A program made the translations under genes and the position numbers. 64,000 nucleotides of DNA from contig CM048840.1 of assembly GCA_026545765.1 (NCBI GenBank), positions 29,516,765 to 29,580,764 of the forward strand. Reading direction: 5' to 3'. Below, one piece after another: positions 11,005-22,765 of this stretch. The DNA is from Plantago major. Taxonomy: Eukaryota; Streptophyta; Magnoliopsida; Lamiales; Plantaginaceae. The notes beneath the pieces were generated by a model that saw only the letters and a list, made by a program, of their open reading frames with translations, was not told the origin of the DNA and did not search any database. Position 1 is the stretch's first letter, and the number at the start of each line of letters is the position of its first letter.

Positions 11005-12748
11005 TGACTCTTGGGGGACAAATCCAAATTGCATTTCTGGCTATCATTCCAAGGTAATCTAGGATTTGAAAGATCTATTCAGTACATTTTGGATTAAACA
11101 AGAATTTTAAAAGCCACAAATGTATCTGAATGTAACAAAAAAAGTGGTGTACCTAATGCAAACCCACAACTAAATTCTGTACTGGAATGTTATTAATCCA
11201 TTAAACAAGTCCTAAACATAGACCAAGAACAAAGTCAACTAACAAACTAGGAAAAAGTCAAAATAACTTGCCTCACAAATTACCAATTGTACATGAGATT
11301 AGTGAAAGAATGCATGTACCCGAAAAGCGTAGTTTGCCCCTCTTAACAATTTTTGTCTGATGCTAGCTTCAGAAAGGATATCCCGAAATTGGAAGTAATC
11401 TTTTTCTAAATAACACATCAAAGATATTCGAGTTTTTCTATTCGTATTCGTGTGATGTGAATGTTACAACTTAGAAGACGTTCTTTCCGAACTGTAGCTA
11501 GATAGACAAAGATATCTCTTTTGGTCAAAGAAAAAAAAGGTGAGAGAGTAGCCCTGGAAAAATACAAAATCACTTTTTTTTAAATTTTTTCGTTTTTTGT
11601 TCAAAATTCAAATAGAGAAAAATGTATTTTTATTGATAATCAACGGGATTTGCAATTAGTATAAGGAATGCTCCATCATATTACATGCAACACACTCCTT
11701 CACAACCCTAAAAAGACTAATCACACCTCAAACCAGCACCGATGGTTTCCAGAATGTTCGATAAATTTTTTTTTTTTAAAATGACCACCCCTTAAGTTCG
11801 AAAATGATTAGTTTGAATTTTTTGGTACGTACGAAACTCCCATAAAATCCACTTCAGCATAGATCTGTTTGAATATGGGTCTTGTTCGAATTATATTAAT
11901 TCAAGTCATATCGAACCAGATAATTTTCACACCACATCATGCAATATACACACACACATTAAAACTAGGCAATATACATTTCTAGAACCCCATTACCAAA
12001 CCAAGGAGGCAATTTTTATGGTCTTACCAATGACTTAAATGATGAAGAACAAATTTTTCAATCCATTGAAACTTTTGAATTTTGATAACGAATTTTATAA
12101 GCAATGGATGTCAAAGTAATTAATTTATACATAAAGTATTAAATGAGCATTTATGTTAGTTATTTGTGTGATTTTATCTAATTTAACATATATTTAGAGA
12201 GTAACTTTTGTGATAGACCGTCTCTCAGAGAGATACCAAAACACCACATATGTTGTCACAAACATCGCCTGTTTAGTTACAAACATTACATATTAGAAAT
12301 ACAGATAATGCAACTACAATGCAGGTTTATTATACATATACGATGTTTGAAATTAAACATATGATGTTTGTACATAAATAAATATGTGATGTTGAATTGG
12401 TCTTTCGGAGAAATACGGTATCATGTTGAAGTTTGTAATTTATAGATGCGTTTGTCTAAAATATTCGACATCGAGTAGCTAGTATCATTAGTAAAGCTAA
12501 TACTGTGTACTATAATTAATTTAGTACGACTTTCCTCATATACCTAGTATATATAATGACCCAGGCCTATCAAGTGTCATACAGGCAACTTAATACCCTA
12601 GATTGCTGCTAAAAATTAGACTAATGAACCAACACGCATTAGGCTTTAGGACAAATACGAACAAAACACATGCAAATCGCAGATTATACGTCCCAACTTG
12701 CAAGTAATCAGAAACAAAGTTGACTTAATTTTACTCTATTTTCTACTC

Positions 12749-12755
12749 TATAAAT
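12749..12755 (+). promoter_or_regulatory. Candidate TATA box of the GT14 gene
   Basis: TATAAAT lies 63 bp before the ATG at 12818, the spacing expected for a plant TATA box with a leader of about 35 bases. Confidence 0.5.
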
Positions 12756-12817
12756 CATGACCATAATTCACATACCATCAACAAGTTGGAAACAAAATTA
12801 GTCCTAATTACTACAAA

Positions 12818-14986
12818 ATGATCGTAATCTTTTCGAAATCCCACTCTCTTTACGATCGTTTTTTCCATTTGTTCCTCTTAATCATCGGTATATCAATCGG
12901 TTTAGTATTCGCCTTATGCTTCAAACTAGATGACTTCTTCTCCCCATTCCTCCCAGTTTCATTTTCAATATCTAACTTTTCGCATCCCTTACACCAACCG
13001 CCTTCAATATTACCAATCATGCAATCGCCGCCACCATCACCAACACCGCCAATGCCACTAAATGTAACGTCTAATGAGACTACTATTGATGCCAACTGGT
13101 CGAATTCTGCAATGCACAATATGAGTGACGAGGAATTGTTAGCAAGAGCATCGAATTATAAACGTGATGTGGTTCCGAAATTGGCATTCATGTTCTTGAC
13201 GCCAGGGCCACTGGCTCTTGCTACATTGTGGGATAGGTTCTTTAAGGGCCATGAAGGAATGTATTCGATTTACGTTCATACTCATCCTTCTTACAATGAG
13301 TCTGTTCCAGAAGATTCTGCATTTTTTGGTAGAAGAATTCCTAGCCAGGTTCGCTACTTATATATTATTCCCTCCATCCCAAAGAATTAGTCTCATTACT
13401 TTCCGGCGCTATTTTTAAGAAAGTCAATTGTTTATTGTTTGTTGTTGCGGAGAGAAATGATAAAGAATGTAAAAGGTATGAGAGATAAGATATATAATAA
13501 TAAAGAATGGAAAAAGTAAGAGAGATAGTTGAGTTAGTGGAGTTAGTGGGTGTACTTTTTTTGCTATTTTTTGAATGGGACTAGTTTCGTGGGTCGTCTA
13601 TAAAAGGAATATGTACATTATTATTTAGGATGGAGGGAGTATATGAAATTAATATAAGTAATTTTACTAATTTTGATCATATGATAACTAGTCTAACCAA
13701 TCAACCAAGATTCTTGCTTCAACATTTGGCTTTTACCCTTGCTTACATATGTTGTGATTATTGCAAGGTCTTTAATCAAGAAATCGGATAATTTTTAGTT
13801 TAAAAGTAGTCATAGTTAAGTCCTTTTATATAATTATATTAATCACATTGACCCAAATTAATTATTAGTACTCGGTGATCATACATTTGTCAACTTTTCT
13901 TGAATTAATTAGTATACAAGGAAAAGTACCGCACAAAGTTTGTCTAAAGATAATCTATCTTTTTAGTAACATCATTTATATTATTAATTAAAATATTTAT
14001 ATTGTTAACGAAATTTATTTCTTTTATAATATGAAAAAATATCAATATTGAAACATAGATGATTTAATTAATAATATCGATAATTTTCATAACAACATAG
14101 GTCCATCTAGATAAATCAAGTAGAGACCATCTCTCATGAGACTTGCTCTAAGTACCGATCTGAGTCCCCCCATTGAAATCAAATGTTGATGTTGAAATTC
14201 TCAACTTAACTTTCAATAGTACATTAATCGAAGTTTAAATTTAGAGGCTGTACTTCCTCACCCGTACCTCCTATCTCCGTCCCTGCTAAGTACGATTAAA
14301 ATAGACTTGTCCGCGAGCTAATTTTTTTTCTTCTCTCAATGCAGCCTGTATACTGGGGCACAATATCAATGATAGACGCGGAAAGAAGACTCCTAGCAAA
14401 CGCTCTCTTAGACACATCCAACCAAAGATTCATCCTCCTCTCCGACTCATGCATACCACTCTTCAACTTCACCACAATCTACACTCACTTACTATCCTCA
14501 ACCAAAAGCTTCTTAAGCTCATACGATGACCCGCGAAAAGTTGGAAGGGGACGCTACAACCACAAAATGTGGCCTACAATCACAATCGAACAATGGCGAA
14601 AAAGCTCCCAGTGGTTCGAAATCCACCGAGACCTTGCCTTACTCGTTGTCTCTGACCAAAAGTACTACAAAATGTTTAAGGAATTTTGCCACCCGCCATG
14701 TTATAGTGACGAGCATTACTTGCCTACGTTGGTGAACATTTTGATGCCAGAGGCGAATTCGAATAGAAGTGTAACGTGGGTCGATTGGTCACGGGGCGGA
14801 CCGCATCCGAGGAGGTTCGGATGGATTGACGTTAAGGCGGATTTGGTGAATTGGATAAAATATGGAGCAGAGTGTGAGTATAATGGAGAGAAGACTAATG
14901 TTTGTCATCTTTTTGCCAGGAAGTTTATTCCTAATACGTTGAAGCCCTTGATGAAGGTTGCTCCTTGGCTTTTAGGTTTTGATTGA
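12818..14986 (+). CDS. GT14-family (core-2/I-branching-like, BC10-type) glycosyltransferase, two exons
   Basis: Two exons, 12818-13348 and 14345-14986, join in phase 0 across a GT-AG intron and give about 390 residues. The N-terminus has a short cytosolic part and one membrane anchor (about residues 15-35, [15 protein letters not shown]), then a Pro/Ser/Asn-rich stem, as in type II Golgi enzymes. The catalytic domain starts near [13 protein letters not shown]. It carries family signatures: the HTHPSYN segment, FFGRRIPS, the [15 protein letters not shown] and [12 protein letters not shown] motifs, [19 protein letters not shown], and the late DEHYLPT and [14 protein letters not shown] motifs. 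Plant members of this family are about 380-420 residues, so it looks complete. They are thought to act on cell-wall or arabinogalactan glycans, but the donor and acceptor are not shown by the sequence. The start is the first Met before the anchor, 63 bp after a TATA box. A Stowaway-like MITE lies in the intron. Confidence 0.9.
13368..13639. mobile_element. Stowaway-like MITE in the GT14 intron
   Basis: Ends TTCCCTCCATCCCAAAG and GGATGGAGGGAG form imperfect inverted repeats flanked by TA (13366-13367, 13640-13641). It is 272 bp, AT-rich, and begins 19 bp after the splice donor. Confidence 0.75.
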
Positions 14987-15619
14987 TTCTTTCTATTTAC
15001 TAAAATGGTTCTGTAATGTATATTGTTTCTACAGATTCTTTCCACAAAAATGTTATTATGATAATTGCTATGTATTGTGTAATTTTATTGTTTCGATAAT
15101 TTTTTTCACAAAAACTGTTGAGTCGAGTAGAGTAGTCGTAATCAAATCAACAATAATAATTCGGTTGATAGAGAGGGTAAGAGGCTAAAATCATCTGATG
15201 TTTTGAATTCTAACATGATCTAGTGAGCATTTGACATAACCTTTTACCTCAGAGCGTATGATTTCTATTTCCATAACGATGTAATGATTGATAGATTGAA
15301 TTGATACATCAGCTGAATTGATCTAGTATGATCGGGTCTTTTAATTTCTTTTTGGGCGTCATGCCAAGTTGGAATTTCCGCATTTTGTCATTTATAAAAA
15401 GCCAATGGTTTTATAGATAGATAAAGCGCATATCTTATTGGCTTCATTCGATTCGGTTTAGTTCCATTCATTCGATTATCTTATTATATTTTATACTACA
15501 ATTCAATTCGATGAAATTTCAAATATGAAACGTACTAACTCAATCCCTGGGGTTGCTTTTGCAAATCAAGTCCACAAAAACATAAATATCAGTTGGAAAG
15601 TATATCCTTCACTCAAACC
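14987..15619. other. Intergenic, 3' flank of GT14
   Basis: AT-rich non-coding sequence. It should hold the 3' UTR of the glycosyltransferase. No further gene is seen. Confidence 0.5.
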
Positions 15620-16716
15620 TATGTTTTAAAAGCAGGACTGGACAGTTAAGCTGCCACCCCCTAAAAAAGGTTGGACCGGGGTCGGATCGGTTGGGCCGTT
15701 ATGAACCGTTTGAGCCGGAATAATGTCATAAGAATATTCATATTCATAATTATATGAGTAAGTCTCATAAAAGGGTCTTTAGATAATTTGTATAGAGACA
15801 TATCTATGTTTTTAAAAATATTATCCATATTATTAATCAAATCGTCTATATTCTTAACATTGGTGTTTTTTTCATATTACAAAAGAGACGTTTTGTTAAT
15901 ACCATAGACGTTTTAATAAATAATATATATTATATTATCATACATTTAATTTATATGTTAACTTGTTAAATATTCCGTAAAATTTAATTTAGTTGAAATT
16001 AGTGTTTTAAATATACAATTTATATTTGGGTAAAATTTATATAATTGAAATACACTGTAGTAAATAGCAAAGTGGTGGTTGGGATAATTACACTACAGCT
16101 AATTAAATTAATTAATTGGGTTGATATTGATGTGCCGTTTGGATTGGTTTAACTCACAATTATGAAGTCCTTTCCAATTTCTTTTCTTCCATAATTACAT
16201 TGTCTCCACAGTCCACTCTTCTCCTTTCTAATTCTTTCTCAATTCCTTCCTTTCTCTTCGTTCTTTCTCTGTTCCTTTCTTTTTGTCTTCCTTCTTTCTC
16301 CTGTTTCTTTCTCTCTCTCTACAGTGTTCCGATTTTCCGACCAGATCCGCTCTTCTTCTTCTCCTTCTCCAAATCGGCCATCAGATCCGCTCTTCTTCTT
16401 CTCCAGCAGAGTAACACAAAGAACCACAACATAAGTCGAAGAAGAAGAAGAAGTAATCGAACAAGAAGAAAGGGAAGAAAGAAGAAAGAAGAAAGAATCG
16501 AACAAGAAAGAAGAAACAGAAGAAACGGAAGAAAGAAGTAATCGAACAGAATTTTTTTTTTTGCTGAAAACCGCCCGAGCGGTTCACGGTTCCTGCTCGG
16601 ATTCGCTTTTTACCGGCTCGGGCGGTTTTTTGCCAGGCGGCTCTTCCCCGGCTTTAGGCCTTACAACCAGCCGGTCACCACCGGCTTTCCGGCCCGATCC
16701 GGCTTTTAAAACATAG
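15620..16716. mobile_element. hAT-like non-autonomous element, 1.1 kb, upstream of the CFM3-like gene
   Basis: The left end TATGTTTTAAAAGC and right end GCTTTTAAAACATAG are inverted complements. A perfect 8-bp target duplication CTCAAACC flanks it (15612-15619 and 16717-16724). Inside each end is a CCGG/GGCC-rich arm. The middle is AT-rich, then becomes a TTC/GAA-rich stretch (16200-16540). No transposase is seen; the 113-codon frame at 16200 is low complexity. The 8-bp duplication suggests hAT, but the ends are not the TAGGG/TAGAG type seen at 3268 and 27850. Confidence 0.75.
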
Positions 16717-16881
16717 CTCAAACCACACTCCACAACACATCCAGAGTCGCCGTAGTAATCAAAATTCAATATCTTGTCTACCAATTTTATTTTATTTTTT
16801 GCGTAAATATTCTTGTCTACTAAGTTCATTCTGCATTTCATTTGTGCCCTTTTCCACCAGTTAAGTTAATACTCTCCTCCA

Positions 16882-19800
16882 ATGTCCGCTTCTCCATTTC
16901 TTTCTCACCATACAAACGTCACTACTTCACTAATTCTCTATCCCACCAAAAATCAATGTCTCTCCTATAATCGCTCTAAACTATACGCCATATCCCGTTC
17001 CAATCCAAGTAACTCCTCTGATTCTGTCATCAAGTCAGAATTTTCGGAACCTATTTCAGCTCCGACAGCTCCATGGATGAGTGAGCCCCTTCTCGTCAAA
17101 CCCAATGAAATCTTGAAATTTAAACGGGCTAAAGGTAAAAAAGATTCCACCTTTGGTAGAAATGTTGAACATCCAGATGTTGATTTAACTCAGAAAGTAG
17201 GTGGTGGAAGAGGGAGGATAGCAATGAAGAAAATCTTTAAAAGCATTGAGAAACTAAAGGAAGCCCCTAAGTTTGTAGAAAGTCGAAAAGATACCGAAAA
17301 TTCCAAGTACAAGTTCGGCCCTGGTGAGCTTTGGGGAGAGGGGGATGTTCGAAATCGAATTGAGGAAGCTTCTGAGGAGGTGAAGGAGTTTAATATTCCT
17401 TTAAAGGAGGTTGAGAGAGAAAGGAGAGTGAAGAGAATGCGAATGCCGTGGGAGGGAAATGAGAGAATTGTGGCTGTCAGTGGGGTGAAGGAGAAAAGAG
17501 TGAATGTGGCTGAGTTGAGCCTTGATGGGGAGTTGTTGGAGAGGTTGAGAGCGGAGGCTGCTGCGATGAGGAAATGGGTGAAGGTTAAGAAAGCTGGAGT
17601 GACCGAAGCGGTTGTGGATCAAGTTCGTGTTGGTTGGAGGACTAATGAGCTTGTGTTGATTAAATTTGATATTCCTTTGTGTAAGAATATGGACAGAGCG
17701 AAAGAAATTGTTGAGGTAAGGAGGTGATCTGGATAAGTTATTCGAATTCATAGTTTTGTTGTTCAGTTCATTGTTTATGCTCCAGAGTATAAGTAGTGAA
17801 CTTATTTAAGCATTTCCTCTTCTTGCTAGTTACTTACGTTTAGAAGTCTTGAACATTGCTATATAGCCACGAAATTGTAAATTCTGCTGCCTGAAAGCTT
17901 ATGTAATGGTGTTTAGAAGTTTTGAGAGTGCCACTATGTTCTGACTGTTTATCATGTTTGTTTTATATCTTGCAGCCTTTTATTATTCCGCAAGCAAAAT
18001 AGTGCACATAAGATATCAATTCAAACTTATGCATCTCATCATGTGTGCATTCCTTGCCTTTTCACAAGTCTTGCTGTATCATCCCATGATATAACCTCAG
18101 ATATATCATTATGGGAGAGGTTTTCCTCTTCTTTTAATTACACTTGCAGATTTCTCCTTGTATGATGACTGTAACAAATTCTTTTGTGTGCTAATGGGTT
18201 ACTGTATTTAAGCAGGCGAAGACTGGAGGGATTGTTGTGTGGAGTAACAAAGACTTTCTTGCTGTATACAGAGGGTGCAATTATCTAGATTGCTCAAAAG
18301 ATAATTGGAAGAAGCATCATGATTCCAGTAATGATCTGGATCACTCTTCCTACAAAATGAGTTACCCAAACACCACAACCGTTGCCAGCTTGAGTTCTGA
18401 TGAAATGAGTCTGGTTGGGCCGATTCATGGTAGAGATGGTGTATGGGAAAGCTTACATATGTCATCATTATATGAAAGAGAATCTGATAGATTACTAGAC
18501 GGTTTAGGGCCACGCTTTGTAGATTGGTGGATGCAAAAGCCTCTACCCGTGGATGCAGATCTGCTTCCAGAGATCGTTCCTGGATTAAAGACTCCTGTTA
18601 GGCTTAGTCTGCCTCATGCTAGCAGATCACAGCTGAGAGATGATGAACTTACGTATTTGAGGAAGCTTGCTCGCCCTTTGCCAACTCATTTTGTTCTTGG
18701 TATTGTTCCATCTTTTCATTTACATAGTTAAATCCGAAATTAGATTACAGCTGAAATAGAGTTATAACCTGTTTATATTTAAAAAGTACCTAGATTGTTT
18801 TCTACCCAGCATAACTTATTATTTGAATTTTCCATTCTTAGCCTGACAGCTGTTGATTGCTCACATGTGGATGTCTTTATTGCCAAATACAATTGTGATT
18901 GGATTATTGTCTTTATTCGAGTTTGTTTGAGTTTCTTGAAGGAAGAAACAGAAAACTGCAAGGTTTAGCTGCAGCTATCATGAAGTTGTGGGAAAAATGT
19001 CATATAGCAAAGATTGCTGTGAAGTGGGGGGTACAAAACACAGACAACGAGCAAATGGCAGAAGAGCTCAAGGCAAGTATGATCCAGACCTGCTTGATTT
19101 TTAATGTTAAATTGACTTCTGATGATCAAATTGTGGCTGATATTGGCTCATTATGGAAAATTGCTACATAAGAAGGTTCTCGTATACTGAAATGTGTATA
19201 TAATTGGCCTGCAGCTTAGCCAACTCTGCAATGTATTATTTACCTGCTTGATTTTTAATGTTGAGTCGACTTCTGATGATCAAATTGTGGCTCTTATTGG
19301 CTCAGTACGTCATGTTGCTTCATAACAAGGTTCTTGTATACTAAAATGTGTATAGTTTCCCTGCAACGTATAATTAGCTAACAATGCAATGTATAATTTG
19401 CCTGCTTGATTTTTAATGGTGTGTCAACTTCTGATGATCAAATTGTGGCTCTTATTGCTCAGTACGGCATGTTGCTACTTAACAAGGTTCTTGTATGCTG
19501 AAATGTGAATAATTTTTCTGCAGCTTCGCGAACTTTGCAATATTACTGATTCTTCTCTATTTAGATTGTTTTTGTAGCTTAAGTGACGGTTATAGAATTA
19601 GTACCTGAATATATGATTCTTGACTCCTACCACCAAGCTCCTTTGTATATATATGAGAAAGGTTTTCCGCAAAATATTTGGTTTGTTAGGTTGAGGAGAT
19701 ATGTTTGGGGGTGGGGAGGGGTGACCTTCATGAAAGGTGTCTGTGGGATGTTATTGTGCGGAGGCGGATGTGAATATATCTTTCAATATTTTAGTCCTAT

Positions 19801-21277
19801 ATTACATTGTTGCTCAGATGGATAACAATATTATGTTGTTTCCTTGCAGAGTCTCACTGGAGGAGTCCTTTTATTGCGTAATAAGTATATTATCATTCTC
19901 TATCGAGGAAAAGACTTCGTTCCCTCTGACGTTGCTAATCTAGTGGCTGAAAGGGAAACGGAGTTAACAAGGTACCAGTTTGAAGAAGAGGCTGCAAGGA
20001 TAAAAGCAAGTGAAACGTTTTCTACAACCTACGAACATTTACCAAGCTCTGGTATCATCGGAACCTTATCCGAGTTTCACAGTATTCAATCAGAAACAAG
20101 TAAGCTACTGGAGGTGAAAACTGAGGTTGATGTTCAAGTGGAAGCAGAAAGGGAAAAACTGGAAAAGGAACTCAAAGATCAACAGCAAAAGCTTTTCATT
20201 GTAAGATTTAATTTCTGTGATATGCTTTGATGTACTCATAATTTATATTGAATGCGCTATATCTGTTTGCCGTTACTTGCAGCTTAAGAAGAAGATAGAG
20301 AGATCGGCTAAAGTATTGGAGAAGCTAAGCCATGCAGATGAAGTTTCAGAGCAAGATGCGGATCAGGAAATTATCTCCCAGGAAGAAAGAGAATGCCTAC
20401 GACAGATAGGGATGAAAACTGACAGCACTTTAGTTCTCGGTGAGTTATGAAAAGGGCTTCATTCAGAATACTTGTGTTTCTTCCAACTTCAATCATTTAT
20501 TTAGTTTAATTTGATTCTCATAAACCCAGTGGTATCGTATTTAGCCTTAGTTTTGTTCCTCTAAGCTTCTTCTGTTGCTTTCAGATCCTGCTACATCCTA
20601 CATCATTAGTTGTTTCTTTAACATTTGTTGCCATGTGTACGCACTTTGGATGTGGCTTTAGGAAGGCGTGGAATTTATGATGGAGTTATAGAAGGAATGC
20701 ACCAACACTGGAAGCACAGAGAAATAGTCAAGGTGATTACAATGCAGAAAAAAGATTCTCAAATCAACTACACAGCAAAACGTCTGGAGTCCGAAAGTGG
20801 TGGAATCCTGGTGTCCATAGTTAAACTCAAAGAAGGGCATGCTATCATAATGTATCGCGGAAAAAATTTTAAACGCCCAAAGGTGTCAGCTCAAAATTTG
20901 CTGAATAAAAAGGAGGCATTATCTCGGTCACTTGAAATCCAGAGAATTGGAGTAAGTAAACATTCAGATATCTCATTTTTGAGGATTTATTTTCTTAACT
21001 GCTTTGATTGCATTAATTTATATGTCCAATCCTTTGATCTCGCATATTTTCTCTGCTAGTCATTGAGGTTCTTCGCCAAGCAGAGAGAGCAGACAATCTA
21101 TGATATTAAACGCAAGCTGGTAAGTTTGTTATCTTTCTAATGGATGTCAGAAGGTGTTGTGGGAGATTAATTTTAACTGATAGAGGTATATAATGGTAGT
21201 TGTCAGATGTTAAAGTTCATTTGATAATTCATAGTTGATTTCTGCTTTTGCAGGCCGAGTTTCCAGAAAAGAACTGA
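16882..21277 (+). CDS. CRM-domain chloroplast RNA splicing factor, CFM3-like, eight exons
   Basis: Exons: 16882-17715, 18216-18699, 18942-19072, 19850-20200, 20283-20439, 20662-20951, 21060-21119 and 21254-21277, about 776 residues with all phases consistent. CRM proteins of the CAF/CRS1 group bind group II introns and help splice chloroplast (sometimes also mitochondrial) transcripts. The first ~60 residues are Ser/Asn-rich and poor in acidic residues, like a transit peptide. An APWM motif follows, as in CFM proteins. CRM 1 spans about 209-302 ([18 protein letters not shown], then TGGIVVWSN). CRM 2 spans about 418-510 ([13 protein letters not shown], then [10 protein letters not shown]...YRGKDF). 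CRM 3 spans about 637-735 ([13 protein letters not shown], then YRGKNF). Charged coiled-coil segments link them. Length and domain number fit CFM3 (about 700-880 residues). Intron 3 uses a GC-AG pair (AAG|GCAAGT). No typical TATA box is seen between the upstream transposon and the ATG. CFM2 or another CFM cannot be excluded without a tree. Confidence 0.88.
19089..19550. repeat. Three-copy tandem repeat in CFM3-like intron 3
   Basis: Three direct copies of about 154, 158 and 150 bp start at 19089, 19243 and 19401. Each opens with CCTGCTTGATTTTTAATG, continues with CTTCTGATGATCAAATTGTGG, and contains an AAGGTTCT(C/T)GTAT segment. Copies 2 and 3 are closer to each other than to copy 1. The array starts 17 bp after the exon. 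Confidence 0.9.
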
Positions 21278-22765
21278 CCTCACGAGCCAATGATGGCAAT
21301 TAACATCAATAATAATGAAGACATGAATTCTATGTAGTCTCTTTCTAGTAGAGAGAGAATAGCATGCCACGGGGAACGCAACAGCCAGGTTCTGCAGACG
21401 GAACTGGGTATGTCTGACATGGTCAACTAAGTTTACGTGTTAATATTGTTATGTGGGGAGTCTGCGTTGGTCTTATGAATCTTTCTTTATTTTCAATCTT
21501 GAAATGCAGTTTTCAAGTGAACCTGAAATCTAGTGCATGCTTGCAATTCGAGTTAGAGATGTTCGCTGATGTTACTCTTCTTGTCTGGTGCTGTGATTGT
21601 AAAATGGTAGCATGCCTGGACAACTCTTTGTCTTTTTCTTTTGGGGATGAAAACAGAGAATGAAGATTTTATGAAAGGATACCTGTTACACTCGAGGATG
21701 ACAAGTGCTACGTGAACAAGAAATTTGATCTCCTTATCCTTGAGTCAACAACGAGATAACTCTCTCTCTCGTGATGTTTACTTTGACCACCAATCTTACA
21801 GCTGATGATGTTGGAAGGTGTACGGTAACCCTAAAAAAAATTTGGCAAAATGCTGTCAATTTTGGTCAATCATTTGTTTTGTACACAGAAAATTCCATGG
21901 TTTGTAAGATGGACGTTGAAAATGCCTGTTTTTTTTAGGGTCACTCATGCACCTAATGTCATTAGGTGTAGGGTTCGTGGTCAAGGAATCTATCATAGAG
22001 AATTTTTCTCGTACTTCGACTGCAGAAAATGCAAGAAGGTGAAATTTCTAGTCTCTCATTGTGAAGCCGTTCTTCGAGTGATCCTTTCATAAATCTTGGG
22101 AAGTATGTTCTCGTGCATACATCTTCAAATTTGTATTGATTTAACTTTTAGTTACAGATGGATAGCTTGTTTGGCAGTTTTACTAGGTCTTGTTTAGTTG
22201 CTTTCGAAAAGTAATGAAACAAGAACAGAAGTGCAGACACAATAATAATCCTCATTACACTTCTATTGAGGCATTATGCTGTGAATTTACCTGTACTAAA
22301 AACTAACAGCGGAAAATAAGACCATGTTCTATACATCAGGCAAAAGTTTATGTATTTATCAAGTTACGAGCTGAAATTCCTGTCTTTTATTTATTAATTT
22401 TCAACATGGAGCAAATTCAAAATGTATTTATGCGCAGAGAGGTAGAGTATACGTAAGGTAAGAATACATGATGGAAGACGTACAGTTGACCTGCGTATGC
22501 CCTTTTGAACCAGAAACATGGAGAGAAAAAGAAAGGTATTTTGAATATACAGGTCTGAGGATCAAAGTGTTACCTATAACTAAAGTTGTTAACATTGAAC
22601 TGACACAAAATTTTACAGGATTGAAACCAACTGCTCAATAATTATTTTCCATTACGTATCTGCTCACCCTTCATGATACATGTATATGGAGGCGCGCTAT
22701 CACCAGGTACAAACTGTATAACCACATTATCGGTCAACAGTGGTTGTATAAGTTACTGCACATAA
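21278..22765. other. Convergent intergenic region
   Basis: Non-coding space between the 3' ends of the CFM3-like and ABHD17-like genes, presumably with both 3' UTRs. Short open frames here (for example 21451-21663 and 21850-22092) have no recognisable domain. Confidence 0.5.

Larger units (their letters stand above)
8919..12746. other. Gene-free stretch with small repeats
   Basis: About 3.8 kb without a supportable gene. It holds a degenerate Stowaway-like MITE (9663-9832), poly-A near 9246-9270, two short tandem repeat clusters (10563-10675 and 10924-11004) and AT-rich sequence. A 172-codon open frame at 10516-11034 (-) runs through both repeat clusters and has no recognisable domain. Confidence 0.6.

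Noticed and set aside
10516-11034. 172-codon open frame on the minus strand
   Set aside because: It runs through two tandem repeat clusters, has no recognisable domain or gene structure, and its length is explained by repeated LRKLPNL-type units.
12220-12430. Possible MITE with GACCGTCTCTCAGAGAGATAC and GGTCTTTCGGAGAAATACGG
   Set aside because: The two motifs are similar in direct, not inverted, orientation and no target duplication was found. Related AT-rich pieces near 13930-14150 and 15750-15960 hint at a dispersed repeat, but the ends cannot be set.
16200-16541. 113-codon frame rich in Ser/Phe then Arg/Lys
   Set aside because: Low-complexity TTC/GAA sequence inside a hAT-like element; opposite-strand frames are equally open.
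21451-22092. Short frames downstream of the CFM3-like gene
   Set aside because: No domain, no splice logic, and located in the expected 3' UTR/intergenic space.
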